A DNA stretch of 45,870 nucleotides from DATLOJ01 sp035536315. GTDB lineage: Bacteria > Actinomycetota > CADDZG01 > JAHWKV01. A program made the translations under genes and the position numbers. This document shows, piece by piece, positions 34,402 to 42,744 of this stretch. The stretch spans positions 1 to 45,870 of the forward strand of contig DATLOJ010000056.1 in the NCBI GenBank assembly GCA_035536315.1, read 5' to 3'. The notes beneath the pieces were generated by a model that searched no databases, had not been told where the DNA came from, and worked only from the letters and a program-made list of their open reading frames with translations. Positions within the stretch are counted from its first letter, which is position 1. Every line of letters begins with the position of its first letter.

Positions 34402-34420
34402 TCTCAACTTCACGTTGAGA
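34402..34420. promoter_or_regulatory. 19-bp inverted repeat upstream of the merR promoter
   Basis: TCTCAAC and GTTGAGA are perfect 7-base arms around TTCAC. The site is centred about 30 bases upstream of the -35 box. Size and symmetry suit a MerR-family operator (either this MerR or the FtsR-like one encoded about 5 kb away), used for activation given its position. Binding is inferred. Confidence 0.55.
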
Positions 34421-34488
34421 CTACGGGTGGACCGACGGGTAAGCGGGAAAAAAAGGTGAAGAAACCTGTGGAAAACGCTGTCTATGGG

Positions 34489-34965
34489 CTAGGCCCTGAA
34501 GTCCTCGGGCGTCACCTGCTCTAGGAATTCCCGGAACTTCTCGACCTCGTTTTCCTCCTCGTCGTCGCGAATGGAGACCGAGAGCTCATCGAGGACCTCC
34601 TCGGCGGCGTAGATGGGAGAACCGGTCCTGGCCGCAATGGCAATCGCATCCGAGGGCCGGCTAGACACGTCGTAGGCATTCCCGGCCCCCGACAGGTGGA
34701 CCATCGAGAAGTATGTGCTTTCTCTGAACTCGTTGATGTACACGTAGTCGAGCTGGTAACCCATCTCATCCAGAAGGAGCTTGATGAGGTCGTGTGTGAG
34801 GGGCCGTGGAGTCACCACGCCCTGCATTGCGAAGGCAATGGCCATTGCCTCGTACGAGCCAATGAGTATGGGCAGGTAGCGCTCGCCGTCGCGCTCTTTG
34901 AGCAGCACAATCGGCTGACTGCTTTCGAGTTCTACTCGAACCCCGACTAGCCTGAGCTCGATCAA
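34489..34965 (-). CDS. Bifunctional nuclease family (DUF151) protein
   Basis: The 158-residue protein matches the DUF151 family: VLLKERDGERYLPILIGSYE, then AMAIAFAMQGVVTPRPLTHD and SSRPSDAIAIAARTGSPIYA. The C-terminus is acidic. Some members have been reported with DNase/RNase activity, but the biological role is unclear. It corresponds in position to Rv1829. The start is TTG 34965 with AGGGGA upstream. It is separated from merR by about 170 bases holding the merR promoter and inverted repeat. Confidence 0.9.
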   Translation of the reverse strand: MIELRLVGVRVELESSQPIVLLKERDGERYLPILIGSYEAMAIAFAMQGVVTPRPLTHDLIKLLLDEMGYQLDYVYINEFRESTYFSMVHLSGAGNAYDVSSRPSDAIAIAARTGSPIYAAEEVLDELSVSIRDDEEENEVEKFREFLEQVTPEDFRA

Positions 34966-35020
34966 AATCGCGTCCCCTTAGTCGTTGTCAGCGTAGCACA
35001 GGGCCATTTTTCCAAGTCTG

Positions 35021-35602
35021 CTATCCCCGCGCGTCTTCCGAGATAAACAGGCCTTTTAAGGCCCCCGGATTCGCAGCAAGGCCTGCGGGATCGGGCACGG
35101 ACGCGATGTATGGGAGATTTCGGTAGAGCCCCTTGAAATCCAGCCCGTAACCCACCAGGAAGTCTTCGCTTTCAAACCCCTTCAAATCGACTTTGGGCTC
35201 GATGATGCGGCGGACTGGCTTGTCGATCAGTGTGCAAACCCGAAGGCTGGCAGGTCCGCGAGTTTGAAGACTCCGGAGCAGATAGGTAAGGCTTAGGCCC
35301 GTATCGACGATGTCCTCCACGATCACCACATGGCGGCCTTCGATTGGATCCTCGAGATCTTTGATGATCCTGACGACTCCGGTCGGTTTCTCTCCACCTT
35401 GGTAAGTGGAGATCGACATGAAATCGACGTCGACATCTATCGGCAGCGCTTTCACCAGATCGGCCAGGAAGAGCAGTGATCCCTTGAGCACCCCGATGAG
35501 TAGCGCGCGCTCACCGTCGAGCATTTCGGAGAGTTCGGCCGCAAGTTGGGAGATCCGGTGGCGAATCTGCTCTTCTGTGAACGCAACCCGAGCAAGTGCC
35601 AC
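35021..35602 (-). CDS. hpt: Hypoxanthine phosphoribosyltransferase
   Basis: The 193-residue enzyme salvages hypoxanthine and guanine with PRPP. The PRPP motif is VVIVEDIVDTGLSLTYLLRS, the N-terminal motif is GVLKGSLLFLADLVKAL, and DFLVGYGLDFKGLYRNLPYI is the C-terminal loop. I chose GTG 35602; the frame runs further back but into the dacA gene. A -10 box (TATACT, 35611-35616) lies eight bases before the GTG. It is unusual next to dacA and upstream of the DUF151 gene, as in M. tuberculosis hpt lies beside tilS and ftsH. Confidence 0.93.
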   Translation of the reverse strand: MALARVAFTEEQIRHRISQLAAELSEMLDGERALLIGVLKGSLLFLADLVKALPIDVDVDFMSISTYQGGEKPTGVVRIIKDLEDPIEGRHVVIVEDIVDTGLSLTYLLRSLQTRGPASLRVCTLIDKPVRRIIEPKVDLKGFESEDFLVGYGLDFKGLYRNLPYIASVPDPAGLAANPGALKGLFISEDARG

Positions 35603-35610
35603 GGAGAGTG

Positions 35611-35616
35611 AGTATA
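35611..35616 (-). promoter_or_regulatory. -10 box of hpt
   Basis: TATACT on the minus strand stands eight bases before the GTG at 35602, inside the short gap after dacA, so hpt can be transcribed separately as a near-leaderless mRNA. Confidence 0.45.
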
Positions 35617-35627
35617 GGGCGGGAGGG

Positions 35628-36809
35628 TCAGTCCCTCGCGTTCTTCGCGATAGGCGCAAACAAGCGCCAGAGCCCCTCGACAATTGGGGCCTTGTCGGCG
35701 GAAGGGCGGCATTGTCCCTTGCATCTGAAGTGAACTGGAATCTCCATGCGCGTTCCTCCAGCCACAGCGGTGAGCCGGCGCGTTCGCGGCTCGAAGGAAA
35801 CCTCCGGCTCCGGCGCGTTCGCTTCGAGCAGAACCGTTGCCTTTGAGCGCGGGATCAGTTGAACGGTTGTTCCGTCGCCGTAGGTCGCGGACCCCCAGGC
35901 CCGCTCCGGCGTTGCAAGCGTGTGCCGCTTGAACCCGTTGAACCCGAAGTCGAGAAGACGCGAAGCTTCGCCAAAAGTGTCGGGACTATCGAGAACAACG
36001 GCAATTCTCTCCTCGCTCCCACGTCCTGCCGACGCGATAAGCGATTTGCCCGACGACCGCGTCTGCCCCGTCTTGATTCCGGTCGCCCCCGAGTAGCTAC
36101 CAAGAAGCTGGTTTCGGTTTTGAATTTGAGTCGGCGGCGTGTTCTGGCGGGGAATCTCTGCGGACCGGGTCGCCGTGATCTTGCGAAACAGAGGAATGCC
36201 AAGGGCAAAGCGCGAGATGGTCGCAAGGTCGTTGGCCGTCGAGTAATGGTTCGGGTGGTCCAGACCGTGCGGGTTCGTGAAGTTGGATCCAACGGCGCCT
36301 ATACGTTTTGCCGTCTCGTTCATCTTCTTCGAGAAGCCAACTATAGATCCGCCCACGTGTTCCGCAAGTGCCACAGCAGCATCGTTGGCCGAAGGCAGCA
36401 GAAGGCCGTAGAGCAGATGTTCCACCGAAAGTCTCTCCCCCGCTGTGAGCTCGAGCTCTGTAACCAGGGGGTCGTCAGCTCCCACGATCTCCGCTTCGGA
36501 TGACGCGGTGACAATGTCCTCTGGCTTTGTGTTCTCTATTACAACGATTGCCGTCATCACCTTCGTAGTGCTTGCAATTGCGCGCCGGGCGCTCCCCTCC
36601 TTCTGAAACAAAATCTTTCCGTCTGCCAGGTCCACCAGAACAGCGCTGGCAGCTGCGACTGCCGGGCCGGACTGTGTAGCGGGTCCTGCTGGGCGGACAG
36701 CCGGTGCAGCTGGTCGCAAGTGTTTCGGCAGGATCTCTCCGGCTCCCGCATGACCCTGCACGAGGAACAGAAGGATCAAAGCCGCGAGAACGTGGCGACA
36801 GAGTCTCAT
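35628..36809 (-). CDS. D-alanyl-D-alanine carboxypeptidase (penicillin-binding protein)
   Basis: The 393-residue exported enzyme trims D-Ala from peptidoglycan stems. The signal peptide is the hydrophobic run HVLAALILLFLVQGHAGA. Active-site motifs are STTK in RRAIASTTKVMTAIVVIENT (near residue 75), SAN in LLPSANDAAVALAEHVGG, and KTG in GATGIKTGQTRSSGKSLIAS. The C-terminal beta domain ends without a clear membrane anchor (GLWRLFAPIAKNARD, amphipathic). The ATG overlaps the mgtE-like stop by one base (TAATG). Confidence 0.93.
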   Translation of the reverse strand: MRLCRHVLAALILLFLVQGHAGAGEILPKHLRPAAPAVRPAGPATQSGPAVAAASAVLVDLADGKILFQKEGSARRAIASTTKVMTAIVVIENTKPEDIVTASSEAEIVGADDPLVTELELTAGERLSVEHLLYGLLLPSANDAAVALAEHVGGSIVGFSKKMNETAKRIGAVGSNFTNPHGLDHPNHYSTANDLATISRFALGIPLFRKITATRSAEIPRQNTPPTQIQNRNQLLGSYSGATGIKTGQTRSSGKSLIASAGRGSEERIAVVLDSPDTFGEASRLLDFGFNGFKRHTLATPERAWGSATYGDGTTVQLIPRSKATVLLEANAPEPEVSFEPRTRRLTAVAGGTRMEIPVHFRCKGQCRPSADKAPIVEGLWRLFAPIAKNARD

Positions 36810-38575
36810 TAGATTCGGCCCGCGAGGGATCCAAGGACCCATACATAGATAACAAGTCCTGACAGGCCCACGATCACCTGTAGCGGCCGGCCGCGTGCAA
36901 GCAGGCCGTGCAACTTGAGCGCACGCAGAACACTCGGAAGCCCCAGGCCTATAAGTGACGCCGCTAAAGTCCCCACGAAGATTCCGATTCCCATTAGAAG
37001 TGCTGCGCTGGCACTTCCCGTGAGGATATGGCCTATCCCCCACACCAACCCTCCGGTTACAGCGGCTCCCGCAAGCGCAGCGAGCATCTCGTACGCGAGC
37101 ACATCCATCTGGCGCCTTGGGTGAAGGGTGGAGGATGCGAGTGAGCGCGCGAGCGACCACGTGCCGAGGTCCTGGGTCATTCGAAGATAAGGAGGCAGTA
37201 GCCAGGCCATTGCCGCTATCGATGCCAGAAGGGGCCGCTGGGTTCGTAGGAGCACTGCGGCAAGGACTCCTCCTGCAAGCGAGATGCCGAAGCCGGCAAG
37301 CCTCCCAGAAGTGAGCCCGTGCCCCTGACCAACGTAGACACCGGCGACTTCCCCGAGGTCCTCGGAGGCCTCCTCTTCCATGACCTCGACGATGTCGTCG
37401 ACCGTAATGATCCCTTTCATCTGTCCGTCGGCTTCGACCACCGGAACCGCCAGCAGGTTGTAGCGAGAGATCGTCCGGCCCGCCGTTTCCTGATCATCGT
37501 CGACCGTGACCGACACGACATCGCGCTGCATGATTTCGAGTACGGGCCGGTCGGGTGGAGACCTCAGGAGCCCGCGAAGAGACAGGACTCCGACGAGAGC
37601 CCCGGCCTCATCCAGTACATACGCGTAGTTGATCGTCTCCGCCTCTCGAGCAGAACGCCGAATGGTCTCGATTGCTTCGCCGGCCGTCGCGCCGCGATCC
37701 ACCGCGACGAATGATGGTGTCATCCTGCCGCCCGCCGTGTCGGGCGGATATCCAAGGAGCTCGCGCAGCATCGAGGCCTCCTTGACTCCCATAAGAGAAA
37801 GGAGCCGCTCGGCCCGCTCGTATCCGATGTCGCCAAGGAGGTCGGCCGCTTCGTCCGGCGGCATGAGCTCCAGGACCGTTCGAGTCCTTTGATCGCTCAG
37901 CAACTGAACGGCTTCGCGCGTGACGGAAGGCTCGGCTTCCGGAAGGGTTTCGGCCAGCTCTGCTGCGGTCATCATCCGCAGGATGCTTTCCCGCCGTTCC
38001 ACGTCCAGCTGGTCGAGGATGTCCGCAAGCTCGCTCGGGTGCAGCTCTTTGAGAATTCTGTTAGGAACCGTAAGGCGGACGTCGCCCTTTCTCCCCTCGA
38101 ATGGCGCAACGTAGTTCCATGCAATGAGGTTGTCGTTGATCTGATAGCCGAGCGTGTCGGCAATCTGCCTTACCGGCCGCTCGATTCCGAGCTGCCTGAG
38201 GGCTCCGGCCATCCCGACCTCCGCACCGACGACGCGTATTCCGGCCGACGACTCCTGCAGGAGTAGGTCGTTGACGCGAACGACTCTTGCTCCGTCGGTG
38301 TCGACGATCTGTCTATCGAGGAGATCGATCTTTAGGCTGATCTGGCCTGGCGGCGGGGCGATGCCGGCGTCTGCAGCGTCTGTGCTGATCCGCTTGCCCT
38401 TGACCGAGATCTGCTCCCACGGGACGAAGGCAGGTTCGCTTCTCCCCCGTCTTATCTCGAAGCCGGAGATCCGTGGGTACTTAGCCCTGGAGGCAAGGAC
38501 GTCGCTGACGCGGCCGATCGCTGAGCCGGAGGCGTCGTAGACCCTTCGGTGGAGGAACTCGGTTAGCCAGGGCAC
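36809..38575 (-). CDS. PRC-barrel / MgtE-type magnesium transporter
   Basis: The 588-residue protein starts with two PRC-barrel-like repeats (about 8-70 and 85-165: GRVSDVLASRAKYPRISGFE and VVRVNDLLLQESSAGIRVVG). An MgtE_N helical domain follows (HPSELADILDQLDVERRESI; ELMPPDEAADLLGDIGYERA). Next come a CBS pair (about 290-410) and a C-terminal membrane domain of four to five helices. MgtE_N and CBS form the Mg2+-sensing gate in MgtE. The PRC barrels are an extra cytoplasmic module. The GTG start is three bases after the ftsR-like stop. Ion selectivity is inferred from family. Confidence 0.85.
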   Translation of the reverse strand: MPWLTEFLHRRVYDASGSAIGRVSDVLASRAKYPRISGFEIRRGRSEPAFVPWEQISVKGKRISTDAADAGIAPPPGQISLKIDLLDRQIVDTDGARVVRVNDLLLQESSAGIRVVGAEVGMAGALRQLGIERPVRQIADTLGYQINDNLIAWNYVAPFEGRKGDVRLTVPNRILKELHPSELADILDQLDVERRESILRMMTAAELAETLPEAEPSVTREAVQLLSDQRTRTVLELMPPDEAADLLGDIGYERAERLLSLMGVKEASMLRELLGYPPDTAGGRMTPSFVAVDRGATAGEAIETIRRSAREAETINYAYVLDEAGALVGVLSLRGLLRSPPDRPVLEIMQRDVVSVTVDDDQETAGRTISRYNLLAVPVVEADGQMKGIITVDDIVEVMEEEASEDLGEVAGVYVGQGHGLTSGRLAGFGISLAGGVLAAVLLRTQRPLLASIAAMAWLLPPYLRMTQDLGTWSLARSLASSTLHPRRQMDVLAYEMLAALAGAAVTGGLVWGIGHILTGSASAALLMGIGIFVGTLAASLIGLGLPSVLRALKLHGLLARGRPLQVIVGLSGLVIYVWVLGSLAGRI

Positions 38576-38578
38576 GCG

Positions 38579-39304
38579 TTACGCGCGCAGGTGATCTTTG
38601 AGCCGTGCCCTGAGCAGCAGATGCTTGATCCTCTTGGACAGCCGGGCCAGTTCGTTGATGGACTGGCCGGCCCCCCGCTTCGCGTCGGGGTTGGCGCTGC
38701 GTGCCATTGGAGCAAGGATCTGGTCGAACATTCCGGCCTCCTTGTCTGCGAACTGGCTGTACATCTTCAAATGCCGCGGTTCAAGGCCGAACTTGCCGAA
38801 GTCCCTGCAGATCTTGGCGACTATGAGATCGTCCTCGTCGTAGTAAACGTCTCCCGAACCAAGACGGTGCGAGTCGATCAACCCGAACTCTTCGAGTTCG
38901 CGCAGCTCCTCGCTCTCCAGGCCGGACTGACTCGTCAGCTCGTCGAATGAGAGGTTGAGGCCCCCGTCGAGTGTGAACAGCTCCTCGTCCTGAGGCGGGG
39001 GGGCCGGAGTTGCAGGCCCGTTTTGCGCGGACTGCCCCGCTTGTTCAGGCGCATCCGGATCGAACGTCTCGAGCTTTCTGCGAATCACTTTCAAAGGAAG
39101 GAACTGGTCCCTTTGCAAGGTGAGTATGTATTTGAGGCGCGCAACGTCCGGCTCGAAGTACTTCCGATAGCCCGATGCTGTGCGCTCCGGCTCGATCAGC
39201 CCCTCGGTCTCCAGGAAGCGAATCTTGGAGATCGATACCTCTGGAAACTCCGGCTGAAGCTGCTTGAGCACCTCACCTATGGACAGGAATGAACGAGGGC
39301 TCAT
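38579..39304 (-). CDS. FtsR-like MerR-type regulator (Rv1828 family)
   Basis: The 241-residue protein has an N-terminal MerR DNA-binding domain (FLSIGEVLKQLQPEFPEVSI, then SKIRFLETEGLIEPERTASG) and a second winged-helix-like C-terminal part (SGLESEELRELEEFGLIDSH). This is the domain order of Rv1828 and of C. glutamicum FtsR, an activator of ftsZ. The location directly after the garA/odhI-type FHA gene is the same. The ATG overlaps the FHA stop (ATGA). The linker (100-130) is Pro/Gln-rich. Confidence 0.88.
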   Translation of the reverse strand: MSPRSFLSIGEVLKQLQPEFPEVSISKIRFLETEGLIEPERTASGYRKYFEPDVARLKYILTLQRDQFLPLKVIRRKLETFDPDAPEQAGQSAQNGPATPAPPPQDEELFTLDGGLNLSFDELTSQSGLESEELRELEEFGLIDSHRLGSGDVYYDEDDLIVAKICRDFGKFGLEPRHLKMYSQFADKEAGMFDQILAPMARSANPDAKRGAGQSINELARLSKRIKHLLLRARLKDHLRA

Positions 39305-39771
39305 GTGGTCGCCTCCGTGAAGAACACGAGCCTGAATTTTCCGATTTGAATCTCGTCGCCGTTATTAAGAGGGATACCTTCGGCCCTCTCGCGGTTGACG
39401 AACGTCCCGTTGAGACTGCCGACATCTGCAATGCGGTAACCCGAATCGTCCCTGCGAATCTCGGCATGTTTGCGTGAGACGGTCACGTCGTCGAGGAAGA
39501 TGTCGCTTCCCGGGTGACGCCCGCAGGTGATCACGTCCTTGTCGATCGTGAACTTGGCCCCTGCGTCGGGCCCCTTGCGCACAATGAGGATTGCCTTTCC
39601 CCCCTCGAGTTCCCCGATGGTCACCTGGAACTCCTGCGAGGCTTCTGCCTCCTTCTCGGGAGTGAAGGTGATCGTGGTGTCGGCCTGCTCGTCGGGTTGG
39701 AGCGCGGCGCCGCACGTCGAGCAGAAGTTAGAGCCCTGTGGGTTGCGGTGTCCGCAGTTGTGGCAGTACAT
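39301..39771 (-). CDS. garA: GarA/OdhI-like FHA protein with N-terminal zinc ribbon
   Basis: The 156-residue protein has a double-Cys zinc ribbon at its N-terminus (YCHNCGH and FCSTCGA, residues 2-21), then DTTITFTPEKEAE with adjacent threonines at 32-33. The C-terminal FHA domain has GRHPGSDIFLDDVTVSRKHA, DVGSLNGTFVNRERA and EIQIGKFRLVFF. GarA/OdhI carry a phosphorylatable ETTS-type motif in the same place, and its phosphorylation switches binding to 2-oxoglutarate dehydrogenase and glutamate enzymes. The known mycobacterial protein lacks the zinc ribbon, as I recall it. GAGGAG precedes the ATG. Confidence 0.85.
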   Translation of the reverse strand: MYCHNCGHRNPQGSNFCSTCGAALQPDEQADTTITFTPEKEAEASQEFQVTIGELEGGKAILIVRKGPDAGAKFTIDKDVITCGRHPGSDIFLDDVTVSRKHAEIRRDDSGYRIADVGSLNGTFVNRERAEGIPLNNGDEIQIGKFRLVFFTEATT

Positions 39772-39799
39772 CTGATCTCCTCGCGGGGGGAGTCTCAGC

Positions 39800-40555
39800 C
39801 TAAACCGAAGCTAGAGGGTCGGCAACCGCCGCGGGCATCTCCACGCTCAATATTCGTTCCAAATGTTCTTTTTCTTCTCGATTGAGGCCTCTGGCGGCCG
39901 GCGGGCCGAAAGCAGTAGCAAAGCCCTCGATCAGAGCGAGGGCAAGAGTTTCGAAGGTCGCGCTGGGGACGAACTCCCTGAGGAAGGCTGAAGAATCGGC
40001 GGCATCGCCCAGGAGTGAAGCCACCTTTTGGCGAATGTCGAAGATCGGGAACGTCCCGTGTTGCAGGAACCAACCCCGGCGAACTACCTGGGCACTCCCA
40101 CACAGCTTCCGTCCTGCGACCGAGATATCTGCACCTGTCGGCGCGGCGAAGCAGTGCAGGGCTGGGGTTGCAGGTCCGCGGTCGGCCGTCCCGGCCTCCA
40201 GGCCTAGAGCTTTCAGGCCAACGATGAGGGCCGATGCCACAGCCTGGTAGGTCTCGAGCACGGAGCGGCCTTCGGTTGGCGCAACCACAGAGTAAGTGAG
40301 GTCACGGTCATGCAGGACGGCCCCTCCCCCGGTCGGTCTGCGAATCACCTCGATTCCATTGTCGAGGCAGCCCAGCACCACAGAGGCGGGGACATCGAGA
40401 TGGGCGCCTACCGATAATGCAGGGGGATCCCAGCGGTAAAGGCGGACGCGCGGCCTGCGATCGTCGCCATGAAGTGCGGACTCCAGCAGTGCCAGGTCTG
40501 CGGCCATCACCTCACGGGGCGAACTAAGCCCGTCTTCAACAAGCCACCAGCTCAG
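39800..40555 (-). CDS. Lipoate-protein ligase / octanoyltransferase (LplA/LipM family)
   Basis: The protein of about 251 residues belongs to the BPL/LplA fold. RRPTGGGAVLHDRDLTYSVV is the conserved core loop, followed by CFAAPTGADISVAGRKLCGS, with the Lys and the LipM-type Cys, and AQVVRRGWFLQHGTFPI. It would load octanoate or lipoate on GcvH, encoded immediately upstream. No ATG/GTG/TTG fits: the family N-terminus (SWWLVEDGL) begins at CTG 40555, which overlaps the gcvH TGA as CTGA and has GGGGGAG upstream. The next ATG (EVMAADLALL) would truncate the domain. Confidence 0.87.
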   Translation of the reverse strand: MSWWLVEDGLSSPREVMAADLALLESALHGDDRRPRVRLYRWDPPALSVGAHLDVPASVVLGCLDNGIEVIRRPTGGGAVLHDRDLTYSVVAPTEGRSVLETYQAVASALIVGLKALGLEAGTADRGPATPALHCFAAPTGADISVAGRKLCGSAQVVRRGWFLQHGTFPIFDIRQKVASLLGDAADSSAFLREFVPSATFETLALALIEGFATAFGPPAARGLNREEKEHLERILSVEMPAAVADPLASV

Positions 40556-40959
40556 GCTTGTTCTTCTCCCCCGGTTTCCGCAATGACCTCCTGGTACTGC
40601 TTGGCCGTCAGGAGCGAGCCGGCTGCGGAGGCGTCCGATGCCTCGATGACAACCATCCATCCGACTCCGTAGGGATCCTGGTTGACCACCTCGGGGTTGT
40701 CGACGCACGCAGAGTTGGCTTCGACCACAGTGCCCGAAACCGGCGCGTATACGTCGGAAACCGACTTCGTCGATTCGATTTCGCCCATCGGCTCCCCGGC
40801 CGTCACGGCCGTTCCGGCCTCAGGAAGGTTCAAGTAAACGACGTCCCCAAGCTGGCTCTGGGCGAAGTCCGTGATGCCTACCGTAATGCGGCCGTCGGAT
40901 TCCTTCCGGGCCCACTCATGATCCTTGGTGTAGCCCAGCTCATCGGGAACCTTCGACAT
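40552..40959 (-). CDS. gcvH: Glycine cleavage system H protein
   Basis: The 135-residue lipoyl carrier has the lipoylated lysine in GEIESTKSVSDVYAPVSGTV (near residue 65) and the GcvH start ELGYTKDHEWARKESDGRIT. It shuttles the aminomethyl group between the P and T proteins encoded about 8 kb downstream in the same orientation. GAGGAGG lies before the ATG. Its coupling to the ligase gene suggests coordinated lipoylation. The garA gene follows, as after M. tuberculosis gcvH (Rv1826-Rv1827). Confidence 0.95.
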   Translation of the reverse strand: MSKVPDELGYTKDHEWARKESDGRITVGITDFAQSQLGDVVYLNLPEAGTAVTAGEPMGEIESTKSVSDVYAPVSGTVVEANSACVDNPEVVNQDPYGVGWMVVIEASDASAAGSLLTAKQYQEVIAETGGEEQA

Positions 40960-40995
40960 CAGCCCTCCTCGAATTGTTGTTGTTGTGTCGGAATC

Positions 40996-42744
40996 TCAGG
41001 CTTTTGGCGTTGGCGACGGCGAAGCCGGGGGGCCTGTGCCACGCCTGATGATCCGCTTCCAGGGCTGATACTTCGACAAGAACTTCTCGTTATGCAATTC
41101 GACGCCTGTTTCGGACACTACCCGCCTTGTCACGGTCACGTCGAAGCCGGCGCTTCCCTCTTCCACGACATGCTCCTGGCCTGCGGGAAGTGTCGGGTCG
41201 TCGACGTACTTGGTAGGCGGCTCTCGTGGGTTGGAGCGATCCGAAGTCGCGGTCTCGACGGTCCTCTTGAGCGGTGAGGAGTAGATGCTGACGATCATTG
41301 ACCTGCTCGTGACTGCTGCCTTTACAAGGACCCCGTATTGCGTGTCGTTTTGGAACTTGAGGTCCTGGCTGGGGTAGTTGACCATCGCGTCCCGGCCGAG
41401 GGGGTACTTGGTTATGTGAAGGCTGTGATTGCTGCGCTGAACGGTGTCGAGGCCGGCATTGAAGACCGCGTTGAAGACCGTAGTCGCAACCTGACAAACC
41501 CCACCCCCGATGCCGGGAACGAGTTCGCCGTCGACGATGATCTGCGCCTCCTGGTAGCCGTTAGCAGGAGTACGGGGGCCGGTGGTGTCGTTCATCGAGA
41601 AGGTCTCACCGGGTTTCAGGACCGTTCCGTCGATCGATTCGGCCATGCGGTCGATGTTCGCAACGCGCGGGGCGTTCTGCGAGTCGAACGTTGTGGTGAA
41701 AGTCGAGATGCGCTCTGTGATCTTGAGGTCGCGCGCCTGATCCGTTGTGAACGCGGGGGGCTCGGACTTCGAGTTGAGCGGGATCGCTAGGCGGGGGCCG
41801 GGCGTCAAGGCAAGCACCAGGTTGGCGGCGGTTGCAGTATCGATCGTCTTGCCTTCTTCACTGGGAGTGATCGAGACCTTGCCATCAGAGACCGAGAAGG
41901 ACGCGTCGCGCGGCGTTTTCGCCACATGCGGGGCGACGGCAGCTATCTGATCCTTCAGTGCGTCCGGATCGACTTGCAGCAACAAAACGTCCTTCTTGTC
42001 GTTGCCGTCTTCGATATTCACGCGCATTGCGGAAGCGATCTTCTCCGGAGAAATGCTGATCTCCTCGGCCTCGAACACGAAAGCGACGGGGGCCGAAAGG
42101 ATTCCTCGTGCCTGCTCCTCGATCCGTTTTACGTCGTCCTCGCCGATGTCGGGAGGCGTGACCGTGACCGGCAGAGCGATGCGCCCGCCCTTGGCAGGAG
42201 AAAGGGCGCTCTTGAGCAAATCTTTACGGGCCGCGCTGAGAACGAGCTGAATTCCCTCGGTGGGTGGCTTGGCGACGACGTTAGAGCTCGAAAACTCGAT
42301 GTTTCCGTTGGTGGCCTCGACCTTGACCTCGCGGGCCAGTTCCTTGATCTCGGTGTTGAACCGTTCCTTGTTGATGCGCGGAACCCAGGCGACCTTGCCG
42401 TCCGCCCCCCCGATTGTGTGAAGAACCCAGTTGAGGGGCCCCCTGCCCTTCTTGAGTGCGGCGTCGACTGTGGCCTTCATGTCAACCGTGATGCCCAGAT
42501 CTTTAGGAGTTCGGTTCCAACTCCGCTCCCCGACGACAAGGCTGAGCTCGCGGGCCTCGACGACTCGGGACGCAGGCATCAGCTTGGCGCTGGCCTCGTG
42601 CGCGCTGAGATTGCCGATTGGAATCCCGCCGACCTCGATGCCGGGCAGCATGACCTCGGCTCCGGCCGCAGAGGCAGTGCCGATCAAGGCGGTGAGTGTC
42701 ACCACCGTCACGACAGCAGCCAGCATCCTTCTTCGGGAACTCAT
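40996..42744 (-). CDS. VanW-family exported protein with peptidoglycan-binding-like repeats
   Basis: The 582-residue protein has a signal peptide (MLAAVVTVVTLTALIGTASA) and a short linker. Two YoaR-type putative peptidoglycan-binding repeats follow (about 40-300), one containing LPGIEVGGIPIGNLSAHEAS. A VanW domain comes next (SIDGTVLKPGETFSMNDTTG and VPGIGGGVCQVATTVFNAVF with a conserved Cys), then a C-terminal G5-like strand region and a Pro/Ser tail. The VanW function is unknown; wall association is likely. The ATG overlaps the upstream phosphatidyltransferase stop (ATGA). Confidence 0.88.
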   Translation of the reverse strand: MSSRRRMLAAVVTVVTLTALIGTASAAGAEVMLPGIEVGGIPIGNLSAHEASAKLMPASRVVEARELSLVVGERSWNRTPKDLGITVDMKATVDAALKKGRGPLNWVLHTIGGADGKVAWVPRINKERFNTEIKELAREVKVEATNGNIEFSSSNVVAKPPTEGIQLVLSAARKDLLKSALSPAKGGRIALPVTVTPPDIGEDDVKRIEEQARGILSAPVAFVFEAEEISISPEKIASAMRVNIEDGNDKKDVLLLQVDPDALKDQIAAVAPHVAKTPRDASFSVSDGKVSITPSEEGKTIDTATAANLVLALTPGPRLAIPLNSKSEPPAFTTDQARDLKITERISTFTTTFDSQNAPRVANIDRMAESIDGTVLKPGETFSMNDTTGPRTPANGYQEAQIIVDGELVPGIGGGVCQVATTVFNAVFNAGLDTVQRSNHSLHITKYPLGRDAMVNYPSQDLKFQNDTQYGVLVKAAVTSRSMIVSIYSSPLKRTVETATSDRSNPREPPTKYVDDPTLPAGQEHVVEEGSAGFDVTVTRRVVSETGVELHNEKFLSKYQPWKRIIRRGTGPPASPSPTPKA

